18,243 nt of DNA. It comes from JBPESN01 sp051710625 (GTDB taxonomy: Bacteria; Pseudomonadota; Gammaproteobacteria; Enterobacterales; Enterobacteriaceae). The stretch spans positions 1 through 18,243 of the forward strand of contig NZ_JBPESN010000046.1 in the NCBI RefSeq assembly GCF_051710625.1, in the 5' to 3' direction. The translations under genes were made by a program, and so were the position numbers. Under the pieces are notes generated by a model. It ran no database searches. It had not been told where the DNA came from and saw nothing but the letters and a program-made list of their open reading frames with translations. The first letter of the stretch is position 1. Each line of letters begins with the position of its first letter. This document shows, piece after piece, positions 1-7,324 of this stretch.

Positions 1-126
1 CTATATCGTGGGATATTACAGCGCACTCAGGCCGCATGAATATAACGGTGGGTTGCCACCAAACGAATCAGAAAATAGATACTGGAAAAACGCTAACGCG
101 GTGGCCAGTTTTAGTTGACCACTACA
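1..126 (+). mobile_element. IS3-family element, 3' end (partial)
   Basis: Reading from base 2, the plus strand encodes 38 residues ending in TGA at 116-118. It contains YYSALRPHEYNGGLPPNES followed by RYW and a short tail. The YY-x3-RPH-x2-YNG-x-LP pattern is typical of the extreme C-terminus of IS3-family OrfB (DDE) transposases. Eight bases after the stop the sequence ends in CACTACA at 126, and the reverse complement begins TGTAGTGGTCAA. This fits an IS3-type terminus, which starts TG and ends CA. From base 127 the sequence is immediately homologous to yliI, so 126/127 is the inferred insertion junction. The other IS end and any target duplication lie outside the window. The exact IS subgroup is not determined. 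Confidence 0.75.
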
Positions 127-593
127 GGTTAGCCATGAATCCCTGGATCGGCGATATGTGGGAAAATGAACACGGTCCGCGCGGCGGCGATGAAATCAAT
201 ATCCTGCATAAAGGCGCCAATTATGGTTGGCCGATTGGCACCTATGGCATCAATTATTCCGGATTAAAGATCCCCGACGCGCGTGGCGGCATTGTCGCGG
301 GAACCGATCAGTCGGTCTAGTTTTGGCAACACTCGCTGGCGATCAGCGGGATGGCGTTTTACCAAAGCAATCGCTTTCCCGCCTGGCAGCATTCGCTATT
401 TATCGGCGCGCTAAAAACCAAGGCGCTATTGCGCCTGAGTCTGAAGGGAAATGAGGTCGTATCGGAGCAGCGCTTACTGACGGATCGCGCAGAGCGCATC
501 CGCGATGTCCGCGCCGGCGCCGATGGTTACCTCTACGTGCTGACCGATGAACGCAACGGTAAGCTGCTGCGGGTCGGCCTGCAGGAAGAATAA
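127..593 (+). pseudogene. yliI: yliI C-terminal fragment (PQQ-dependent aldose sugar dehydrogenase)
   Basis: Intact family members are periplasmic soluble aldose sugar dehydrogenases that oxidise sugars using PQQ. The frame starting at LAMNPW (129) continues through WENEHGPRGGDE, NYGWP and INYSG to IRDVR, then DGYLYVLTDE. It ends in TAA at 591-593, and all of these are hallmarks of the C-terminal part of the beta-propeller. About two thirds of the protein is missing upstream, because the homology begins exactly at the end of the IS3-family element. A TAG at 318-320 also interrupts the same frame after QSV, where relatives have an aromatic residue; the frame resumes with FW. It is therefore a truncated remnant with an internal stop, and it precedes the convergent gstB remnant as in E. 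coli. Confidence 0.88.
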
Positions 594-607
594 GCCGTGG
601 ACCGGCG

Positions 608-1232
608 TCAACTGAGCGGCAACATTACCCGCTGTTGATAGGCCGTCCGCTCGCACAGCGCCTGATACCAGGCCTCCAGCCGCGGCTGGGGTTGTTGTTC
701 AAGCGGCAGATTAAACTAGTTGTAAGCCAGACACCCCAGGGGAATGTCGCCGATACCAAAAGCCTCGCTGGCAAACCATGGCTGTTTTTCAAGCGCGCCA
801 TCGGCCACGGCGAACAGCTTTTCACACGCCGCGATCCCGCAGCTATCGCTTGCGGCATCGCGCTGTTTGGCCGGCGTGCGCACCAGGCTGATAAACAGCG
901 GCTGCAGCGCGGGCGCCAGCAGCGAAAGCGTCCAGTCCATCCATTTTTCATTGCGTGCACGCTCAGCGGCATCGGTGAGCAGCTAGACACCCTGACCGTA
1001 ACGAGCTGCGAGGTAACGCACGATAGTATCGGATTCCCACAGAATTAAATCGTTTTCATCGTCCTGCAGGCAGGGGACCAGACCGTTAGGATTCAGCGAC
1101 AGAAAGGGCGCATCCTGATTCTTGCCATATTGCCCCCGCCGGGATGAGATTGAAGACCAGCTGCAGCTCCGCCGCGCACTAGAGCACCTTTTTGACATTG
1201 ACTGAATTCTCGCGACCCCAAATCGTTAACAT
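608..1232 (-). pseudogene. gstB: gstB (yliJ) glutathione S-transferase-like, broken
   Basis: Family members are cytosolic glutathione S-transferases of about 208 residues with an N-terminal thioredoxin-like domain and a helical C-terminal domain. The natural ATG is at 1232-1230 and begins MLTIWGRENSVNVKKVL. TAG at 1181-1179 then replaces the expected Trp18. A one-base frame change near 1130 follows, leading into LSLNPNGLVPCLQDDE, LILWESDTIVRYLAARYGQ (glutathione-site region) and EKWMDW. Further TAG codons lie at 985-983 and 718-716. The end FNLPLE...VMLPLS with TGA at 610-608 matches the family C-terminus. Total length is 625 nt, that is 208 codons plus one base, so erosion here is by point mutation and a single indel rather than deletion. 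It is a clear pseudogene. Confidence 0.9.
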
Positions 1233-1737
1233 AACGCCTTCAACAGCGAAATGATGAGTTTTACGCTTTCCCTGTCGACGGCGGCGGGCAGGCAACCTTC
1301 AGCGATGCACCATACCCGGGCCGTGCGCCGACGACCGCGCACAGGCCGCCAAAAAGCAGGAGGCGCTGCACGCGGGCTCCTGAACGGCACGCAGGTGACG
1401 ATTTTTCTGCCGGCGCCAGGGCTGCCGCCAGCTAATCTTTATTATGGGTGTTTGCATGCTGTTCGCTTGCAAATAGCGCCACGGGTAAACAGTGCGTCTA
1501 CTGTGACCGATTAGCGGGGTTTAATCAATTGCCCCGGCCGGCCGGGCGTTTTTTTCCCCGCGCCTTACGGGCGCAGAAAAAATTGACAATAAAAGGGCTG
1601 ACACGCGCGCGCCAATGCGGCAAAGTTAAACGGTTTCGATTAGATTATCATTGCTAGAACATGATATAGACATGCGCGCAGCCCGTTGCCGGCCATGCGC
1701 GCAACATCCGCCAGCGGATTACACGCGGTGACTCTTA
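1233..1737. other. Intergenic region upstream of dacC
   Basis: I recognise no gene in these 505 bases. Open frames on the plus strand (for example 1251-1514) have no recognisable family, lack a good ribosome-binding site and are low in complexity, so I treat them as chance. The stretch holds a terminator-like hairpin at 1531-1555 and an AT-richer segment at 1580-1680. That segment probably includes the dacC promoter, but I see no convincing -35/-10 pair. A TTGACA at 1583-1588 lacks a matching -10 at normal spacing. Confidence 0.5.
1531..1555 (+). terminator. Possible rho-independent terminator upstream of dacC
   Basis: GC-only sequence at 1531-1547 can fold into a 6-bp stem with one bulged C and a 4-nt loop (CCGG), and is followed by G then T7 at 1549-1555. 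The fold is terminator-like on the plus strand, but no plus-strand gene is recognised just upstream. It may be a relic, or it may end a transcript from the gstB-dacC gap. Confidence 0.4.
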
Positions 1738-2955
1738 TTGAATAGATACTCTGGCCTCGTCATGATGAAACCTGTCTTCAGCAATCAACGTTATGCCCTT
1801 GCTTTGGGCACCCTGCTCCTGCTTGCCGTCCCTGCCCTTCGTGGCGCCGACGTCCCACCCGCCGCGCCGGAAATTAACGCCCGTGCGTATATTCTGATGG
1901 ATTATCAGAGCGGCAAGGTGCTGGCGGAAGCCAACGCCGATGAGCGTCTTGATCCCGCGAGCCTCACTAAAATCATGTCCAACTACGTGATTGGGCAGAC
2001 GATGAAGGCCGGCAAGATTCACCCGACGGACAAGGTGACGATCGGAAAGGATGCCTGGGCTACCGGCAATCCGGTGCTGCGCGGCTCGTCGCTGATGTTC
2101 CTCAAACAGGGCGAGCAGGTCACGGTTGACGATCTTAATAAAGGCATCGTCATCCAGTCCGGCAACGATGCCAGTATTGCGCTGGCGGATCACGTTGCGG
2201 GTAGCCAGGACGCTTTTGTCAGCCTGATGAATCAGTACGCTCAAGCGCTCGGACTGAAGAATACCCACTTTCTCACGGTACATGGCCTGGACGCGGAAGG
2301 GCAGTACAGCACCGCGCGGGATATAGCCATTCTCAGCCAGGCGCTAATCCACAACGTTCCGGACGAATACGCGCTGCATAAAGAGAAAGAATTTACCTAC
2401 AACAAAATCAAACAGCCCAACCGTAATCGTCTGTTATGGAGCGGTAACCTGATCGTCGACGGCGTGAAAACCGGCTACACCAGCGGCGCCGGCCACAATC
2501 TGGTGGCGTCAGCCACCGATAATGGCATGCGGCTGATTTCCGTCGTGCTCGGCGCCCCGAGCGATGGTATTCGCTTTCGTGAAAGCGAGAAGCTGCTGAT
2601 TTGGGGTTTCCGCTTTTATGAAACCGTCATGCCGGTGCCGAAGGACCGACCGTTTACCCAGCAACGGGTGTGGTTCGGCGATCGAAGCCAGGTGAATCTG
2701 GGCGTGGCCCAGGATGTGGCCATTACCTTGCCGAAAGGGCAATTGAAAAATATGAAGGCGTCTTTTACGCTCTCCACCCCGCATCTGGAGGCGCCGCTGG
2801 CCAAGGATCAGGTAGTGGGCACCATCGATTTCAGCCTGGATGGCAAGGTTATCGAGCAGCGGCCGCTGGTGGTGATGGAAGAGGTGAAGAAAGGCGGCAT
2901 ATTCCGCACGCTGTGGGACTGGATCCCGCTTAAAGTACATAGTCTTTTTAGCTAA
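1738..2955 (+). CDS. dacC: D-alanyl-D-alanine carboxypeptidase DacC (PBP6)
   Basis: This periplasmic, inner-membrane-anchored DD-carboxypeptidase removes the terminal D-Ala from peptidoglycan pentapeptides. The product is 405 residues, close to the usual 400. A signal peptide spans about residues 17-36 (ALALGTLLLLAVPALRG). The three penicillin-binding motifs are intact: SLTK at 75-78 (nucleophile Ser75), SGN at 141-143 and KTG at 244-246. The C-terminal beta-rich domain follows, ending in an amphipathic anchor helix (FRTLWDWIPLKVHSLFS). The TTG at 1738 is preferred because MNRYSGL aligns with the MTQYSSL start of E. coli DacC; ATG at 1762 or 1765 is a shorter alternative that still keeps the signal peptide. 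It is fully intact among decayed neighbours, which suggests retained envelope function. The E. coli downstream neighbours deoR and ybjG are absent. Confidence 0.95.
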   Translation: MNRYSGLVMMKPVFSNQRYALALGTLLLLAVPALRGADVPPAAPEINARAYILMDYQSGKVLAEANADERLDPASLTKIMSNYVIGQTMKAGKIHPTDKVTIGKDAWATGNPVLRGSSLMFLKQGEQVTVDDLNKGIVIQSGNDASIALADHVAGSQDAFVSLMNQYAQALGLKNTHFLTVHGLDAEGQYSTARDIAILSQALIHNVPDEYALHKEKEFTYNKIKQPNRNRLLWSGNLIVDGVKTGYTSGAGHNLVASATDNGMRLISVVLGAPSDGIRFRESEKLLIWGFRFYETVMPVPKDRPFTQQRVWFGDRSQVNLGVAQDVAITLPKGQLKNMKASFTLSTPHLEAPLAKDQVVGTIDFSLDGKVIEQRPLVVMEEVKKGGIFRTLWDWIPLKVHSLFS

Positions 2956-3297
2956 CGTGCGGTGAGACGGCGCAGCGTGCTGTAGCCACGCCGTTTTGTC
3001 GCTGGCCGCCACGTCAATCGGACTCAGGCTCATCCATTTTATGGCGACGCGGGGGCTGCGTGAGCCGATGCTTCTGGCGCTGTGCCTGCGGGTCTGCGTT
3101 AATCCGTGCTTATGGTGTTACGGCCGCCCGGTGCACCCACCTTGACTTGATACTTCCGGCGCAGTACCGGCAGCGCCTTGCTTATCGCTGCCGCCGGAGC
3201 TTTTGCTGCGGGCGCCGTTGCCGTATCACACCCGAAGCCACCGCCGCTACGCTACCGGGGTGGCAGGACTGTCGCCAGACGCCGCCCGCGTTCATTA
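2956..3297. other. Non-coding gap between dacC and the sdaC remnant
   Basis: These 342 bases hold no recognisable gene on either strand. They contain the possible dacC terminator (2967-2997) and a perfect 8-bp inverted repeat, CGGCAGCG (3168-3175) and CGCTGCCG (3186-3193), with a 10-base loop. That second hairpin has no adjoining T-run on either strand, so it does not look like a terminator. Open frames here are GC-rich and arginine-rich, as expected of out-of-frame reading. Confidence 0.5.
2967..2997 (+). terminator. Possible dacC terminator
   Basis: Twelve bases after the dacC stop, ACGGCG (2967-2972) can pair with CGCCGT (2989-2994) across a 16-base loop, followed by TTTT at 2994-2997. 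The loop is long and the T-run short, so it would be a weak rho-independent terminator. Confidence 0.4.
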
Positions 3298-4487
3298 TTA
3301 CATCAGCTTGTAGATCGTCGCGGTCAGTGCGATAAGCCCAATCGCCCAAACGAAGTAATTACTTGCCAAACCGCGGGAGCGGGCCATGGCGGGCACTTTA
3401 TGAATCGCGTACATCGGCATTAAAAACAGCAACATGGCAATGATGGAGCCGCCCAGAGTTTCAACCATCCCCAAAATGCTGGGATTAATGGTGGCCACCA
3501 GCCAAGCGGTCAGCAGCATGAATACGGCGGTGACCTTGCTCATCGTACCGGCGGAAATTTCTTTGCCGCGGGCCTGTAATGCCGAGGTCACTAGCCCGCT
3601 AAAACATTCACTAGCGCCGAGATAGTGGCCGAGAAATCATTTAGCAATAGCCTCAAAAGCGATAATCGGCCCCAGCGAGGCGATAAACGGATTATCAAAA
3701 TGGTTGGCAAGGTACGACAGCATGGAGATATTTTGATCTTTGGCTTCCTGCATGTTTCCCGGCGAGAGGCTAAGGGCACAGTTAAAAACGAAAAACATTA
3801 CCGTCAGCATTATTATCACGTGGCTACAGGCCAAAACGCGGGCGCATTTTGCCTCGGCCCCTTCGCCATATTCTTCGCGTTTTGACATCGCGAATGACGA
3901 GATAATGGGGGAATGATTAAACGAAAACACCATGACCGGCACCGCCAGCCACAGGGTGCTGAGCAGTCCGCCGCCGTCGGCCTGGGGCTGCACCAGCGGG
4001 GCATGGAAAATTGCGCCGCTCCAGTACGGAATAAGATAAAACGACAAAAACACCAGTACCGCTACAAACGGAAACACCAGCACGCACATCGACTTCACAA
4101 TGTAGCCAAGCTGATGTACGATAAAACTCTCGACGGTATTGGTGATGGCGACGCTGTAAACCAGCAGGATCGGATAGATAGCGAAAAAGTACAGCAGCGT
4201 AATCAGGTTACCGACGCGGTTGCCGAAATGTTCTTTGACGACATCGGTAATGTCGTTGCATTTGCCGTTGCCTGAGAGTACAAAACGCGGCATGCCCCGA
4301 TGGGCGAAAAAGGTCATGGGAAAGGCGATAAGCGCCATGATAAGCAGGGGCAGTAGCCCGCCGATACCTGCATTGATGGATAAAAATAGCACCCCGGCGC
4401 CACCAATCGCCGTGCCATATAGCCCCAACATCTAGACCGTATCAGATGGGATCGCCCGTACGGGGGGGGGGCTTTTGTTATGTCCAT
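3298..4487 (-). pseudogene. sdaC: SdaC-type serine/proton symporter, broken
   Basis: The intact protein is an inner-membrane L-serine:H+ symporter of the hydroxy/aromatic amino acid permease family, about 429 residues with 11 membrane helices. The minus strand reads MLGLYGTAIGG from 4431, then FPMTFFAHRGMPRFVLSG, FAIYPILLVYSVAITNTVES and PVMVFSFNHSPIISSFA. It ends ...NPSILGMVETLGGSIIAM and TAA at 3300-3298. The natural start is ATG at 4487-4485 behind a GGAGAA ribosome-binding site. The lesions are four. A run of ten G (4462-4471) puts the first codons out of frame. TAG lies at 4434-4432 where SdaC has Trp. About 27 codons are lost in frame between HQLG and IVKSM, including one helix. TGA lies at 3639-3637 replacing Ser before FLGHYLGA. 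sdaC is not at this locus in E. coli, so the gene has been relocated or inserted here. Confidence 0.88.
4462..4471. repeat. G10 homopolymer near the sdaC start
   Basis: Ten consecutive G (C on the coding strand) lie about six codons inside the sdaC reading frame. With the present length the start codon is out of frame with the rest of the gene. A change of one base up, or two down, would restore it. Confidence 0.9.
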
Positions 4488-4551
4488 AAATTCTCCGAAT
4501 ATAATGCAAAGGCTGACCGGTGATTGATAATAGCCGTCGCCGTTACTCAGT

Positions 4552-4569
4552 TTAATATAATTATATTAA
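4552..4569. repeat. 18-bp perfect AT palindrome
   Basis: TTAATATAATTATATTAA is its own reverse complement. It lies about 65-85 bases upstream of the sdaC start, so it could be an operator or only a low-complexity palindrome. Confidence 0.6.
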
Positions 4570-4641
4570 TGTGGTTTAATTATCTGTTGTCGAATCATCG
4601 GTAATCTTCGGGGGGATAATAAAGTGTTTATTTGTCACTTC

Positions 4642-4663
4642 CAGCACTAATGCTGTTTTTTTT
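4642..4663 (+). terminator. Rho-independent terminator-like hairpin
   Basis: CAGCA (4642-4646), loop CTAA and TGCTG (4651-4655) form a perfect 5-bp stem followed directly by eight T (4656-4663). This is a good plus-strand terminator signature, but no plus-strand gene is recognised upstream. It might end a small RNA or a decayed gene. Confidence 0.5.
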
Positions 4664-5182
4664 GACGCCGGTCGAATAATTAATTGCCACTAGCGATGTG
4701 GGTATAATACTCCCTGCCGTGAGTCAATTAATGAGCAATTTCATAAGCATTTGCGGCTGATGGATTTATGCTATTTCCTATATTTCAGTATATTAATATT
4801 TATATTGTCAGATTTTTCTTTCTTGGTCGTTCTTTGTTAATTTCGCGCGCGGCGTGTAAAATTAACCTATAAAAAGAGTGAGTAAATAGTGCTCATAACA
4901 AAGTCTGAGACGAGAGTTTATGCTTTCTGTGGGAAAAGTATTCGGCCGACGGTGATTAATTGTGCAAACGCGACAATAGTGTATAAAATTTGACTCATTC
5001 GCTATGAAAAATAAATGTTGCGTGGCCTCATAGTACCGCTATATTGGCTTGCGCTACGCCCGCACTTGACGGTGATAGACGACGAATGCCACGCAGGTTG
5101 GGGTTTACCCGCTAGCGATATTTTGCCCGAAAGGCGTTTTTTATAAAAGGGGATGACGAGGGCAACAAAATGAAGGAATAAT

Positions 5183-5225
5183 AAAAAACCCAAGCGCCTT
5201 GGACCTAATAGGCGAGACGTTTGGG
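5183..5225 (-). terminator. Possible minus-strand terminator with nested stems
   Basis: CCCAA (5189-5193) pairs with TTGGG (5221-5225), and inside it CGCCT (5195-5199) pairs with AGGCG (5210-5214). On the minus strand this hairpin is followed by six T (complement of the A-run at 5183-5188), so it reads as a rho-independent terminator in that direction. A further small hairpin, CCCC/GGGG (5228-5231 and 5237-5240), lies immediately upstream on that strand. No minus-strand gene feeding it is recognisable. Confidence 0.4.
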
Positions 5226-5416
5226 CTCCCCAAAATGGGGACATCAAAGAAAAGCAGTGGCATAAAGTATGACCGGGAGGCGGGGCAAAAGTTCTGCCGA
5301 CGCGGGAAATATTTTTTTACGCTAGGTAAGCGCGCCCGCGCCGCTGCGGCCTGGCTGAACAACAATCAGCGTGTCGGGCAAGGAAGATGTCCGCATGGCA
5401 GCGTGCACCCACCTCC

Positions 5417-5449
5417 CGCGCGGGGCGAAGCGGCCTTCGCCCCGGCGCG
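5417..5449. other. Long GC-rich hairpin (14-bp stem)
   Basis: CGCGC plus GGGGCGAAG (5417-5430) pairs with CTTCGCCCC (5435-5443) plus GCGCG (5445-5449) around a 4-base loop CGGC, with one bulged G at 5444. No T-run follows on either strand, so it is not a typical terminator. Its role is unknown. Confidence 0.6.
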
Positions 5450-5954
5450 TATGGGCCATGGCACGACGGCGCGTCCCGCCGTGATGATTATGGTTGAGCC
5501 ACGAGAGGGCGGATCGCCTCTGACGTTTTTCACCTCGCGCCAATTAATTAAGGATATTTCCTAAAATGACGCCAAAGCCCCTCATACCCCGTGACAGCCC
5601 GTTAACCAGTTAATAACTCTCGGTCGCTAAAGCGGAAGAAGACGCGCCGGCCTTTGACGCGCCCCACCATCAGGCCATTTTATGAAAAGTTCCACGCTTT
5701 TATCGGGTTGGCCTGCGCTGCGTTGGCAGCCTCGCGATGGGGGTCGGCGCCCGGCAGCAAATCGCTAACACTTTTACAGCGCCTGGTAACAATAATATGA
5801 CCTGATGCCTTCGAAAACGTAACCGGTATTTTACCTGCAACACATTAATATAGTTGAAGTTACCAGTTAAATTTATTTGACCACTATCTCCGGCGGCCAG
5901 GCTTCCCTGACCTCCCGCGACCTTACATGCTGTGACGCGAATAGAGTCAACTCA

Positions 5955-6107
5955 ATGCCTAAAGTCAGATGGCTTTTAGACCGTCTGCCGGGATGTCTGC
6001 CCCTGAATCCGGGGGCGTTTGCTTTTTTACACTGGGAAATAGGTATTACTGCCGCCATCGTGGCGGGTATCCATGAGGAAGGCGACCATGGCGATTCACC
6101 GGCATAA
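5955..6107 (+). CDS. Hypothetical small ORF, doubtful
   Basis: This 50-residue frame starts at ATG 5955 and contains a hydrophobic stretch (WEIGITAAIVAG). I do not recognise it, and a terminator-like hairpin (5999-6028) sits inside it, which argues against a real gene. It overlaps the next small frame by 20 bases. It may be a remnant of a membrane protein or chance. Confidence 0.15.
   Translation: MPKVRWLLDRLPGCLPLNPGAFAFLHWEIGITAAIVAGIHEEGDHGDSPA
5999..6028 (+). terminator. Terminator-like hairpin
   Basis: GCCCC (5999-6003) can pair with GGGGC (6012-6016) across an 8-base loop, followed by GTTTGCTTTTTT (6017-6028). The fold is short but the T-rich tail is clear. No gene is recognised immediately upstream. 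Confidence 0.35.
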
Positions 6108-6210
6108 CGCAGGTATTGTGGCCAGCACGTTAATTTTCGTGCTGATCTTTATTAGTCAAAAAACCGCTTTAGTCGCCTTGGCCGGAGGGGGGGCTGACGG
6201 CGAGAGTTAG
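6088..6210 (+). CDS. Hypothetical small single-pass membrane ORF
   Basis: This 40-residue frame starts with ATG at 6088 behind a strong ribosome-binding sequence (GAGGAAGG, five bases before the start) and ends in TAG at 6208-6210. Residues about 9-23 (GIVASTLIFVLIFIS) could form one membrane helix. No family is recognised. It might be the start of a longer, now truncated membrane or adaptor protein, since the frame ends at a G-rich run, or it may be chance. The good ribosome-binding site is the main support. Confidence 0.25.
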   Translation: MAIHRHNAGIVASTLIFVLIFISQKTALVALAGGGADGES

Positions 6211-6457
6211 CCACTCTTTTTGCCACGACTGGCACTGAAAAAGGTCTGCGGGCGGGGGTGCCGGGGGCAAGACGTCGATGGAGGCGCCAGCGGCAGCCTT
6301 TAGCGGCACGTCCGCACCCGCACGACTGCACAGCCTCTTATCGGTGTGGAGCCAGGCGTGCTGACGTTGCCTTGCGGCGCAGGCCGAATCTTTTCTGACC
6401 CCCGCCCGCGGCGGAATTATGATGTCGCCAACGCGATACTTTGCCTCTGGATAAAGT

Positions 6458-7324
6458 GTGAAACTAGCCATCCTCTCCCGCGATGGGACCCTGTTCTCAT
6501 GCCGCCGGCTGCGCGAGGCCGCACAGGCCAGAGGCCATAAGGTCGATGTTATCGATCCCCTTTCCTGTTATATGAATATCAACAATACCGCCCCTTCGAT
6601 TCACTACCGTGGCCGGCGCCTGAAACATTACGACGCCGTGATCCCGCGTATCGGCCCGTCGACCACCTTTTACGGCACTGCGGTGCTGCGCCAATTCGAG
6701 ATGCTGGGCAGCTATGCTCTCAACGAATCAGCGGCGATCACTTGCGCGCGGGACAAATTGCATTCCTTACAATTGCTGGCACGTCAGGGCATAGACCTGC
6801 CCATTACCGGCTTTGCCGATTCGCCGGATGATGCCGGCGATCTCATCATTATGGTGGGTGGCGCGCCGCTGGTGGTGAAGCTGGTGGAGGGAACGCAGCG
6901 CATAGGCGTCGTACTGGCGGAAACGCGGCAGGCGGCGAAATGCGTTATCGACGCATTTCGCCGCCTGAAAGCTCAATTTCTGGTGCAGGAGTTTGTCGCC
7001 GCAGCCGGCGGATACGATGTCCGCTGTCTGGTGATAGGTGATAAGGTCGTGGCGGCAATCGAACGCCAGACCAAAACTGGGGATTTTCGCTCCAATCTGC
7101 ATCGCGGCGGCAGCGCGCAGACAATGATCATCAGCGCAGCGGAGCGGGCGGCGGCGATTCATGCCGCGGCGGCGCTGTGCCTTAACGTCGCCGTCGTGAA
7201 TATCCTGCGCGCAAAGCAGAGACTGTTAGTGATGGAGGTGAACGCGTCCCCGGGGCTGGGAAAAATAGAAACCGCCAGCAACCAGCAATATGGATATCGC
7301 GACCCTGATGATCACGTTTATTGA
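6458..7324 (+). CDS. rimK: Ribosomal protein S6 modification protein RimK, 3' frameshift, probably impaired
   Basis: RimK is a cytosolic ATP-grasp ligase that adds glutamate residues to the C-terminus of ribosomal protein S6. GTG at 6458 begins MKLAILSRDGTLFS and aligns with the E. coli start. The frame then matches the family throughout: DPLSCYMNIN, AVIPRIG, RQFEMLGSY, GGAPLVVKLVEGTQ, DVRCLV, GDFRSNLHRGG and VMEVNASPGL. The product is 288 residues against 300. Two active-site changes are visible. Gly148 of the GTQGIG loop is Arg. Asp248, a metal ligand in the GVDILRA motif, is Asn (VVNILRA), while Glu260 and Asn262 remain. After about residue 275 the frame slips. The family-like tail NMDIATLMITFIEARL continues in the +1 frame to TAA at 7353-7355. 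I infer a recently disabled or weakly active enzyme. It precedes ybjN as in E. coli. Confidence 0.85.
   Translation: MKLAILSRDGTLFSCRRLREAAQARGHKVDVIDPLSCYMNINNTAPSIHYRGRRLKHYDAVIPRIGPSTTFYGTAVLRQFEMLGSYALNESAAITCARDKLHSLQLLARQGIDLPITGFADSPDDAGDLIIMVGGAPLVVKLVEGTQRIGVVLAETRQAAKCVIDAFRRLKAQFLVQEFVAAAGGYDVRCLVIGDKVVAAIERQTKTGDFRSNLHRGGSAQTMIISAAERAAAIHAAAALCLNVAVVNILRAKQRLLVMEVNASPGLGKIETASNQQYGYRDPDDHVY

Larger units (their letters stand above)
4488..5954. other. Long gene-free stretch with AT-rich and structured segments
   Basis: I recognise no gene in about 1.47 kb. The part from 4490 to about 5030 is visibly AT-rich compared with the rest of the window. It contains an 18-bp palindrome (4552-4569) and a terminator-like hairpin (4642-4663). 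From about 5040 the composition returns to GC-rich, with a compact fold at 5183-5240 and a long hairpin at 5417-5449. E. coli carries grxA, ybjC and nfsA just upstream of rimK. I cannot see remnants of these, so they are deleted or eroded beyond recognition. Open frames in this stretch lack family signatures. Confidence 0.5.

Noticed and set aside
1251..1514. Plus-strand frame upstream of dacC
   Set aside because: No family is recognised, there is no ribosome-binding site, and the composition is typical of out-of-frame GC-rich DNA.
1735..2283. 182-residue minus-strand frame across dacC
   Set aside because: It lies wholly antisense to the well-supported dacC gene, has no recognisable family and reflects codon bias of the real gene.
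6169..6471. 100-residue minus-strand frame before rimK
   Set aside because: No family features, proline/alanine-rich, and it overlaps the rimK start region. Probably chance.
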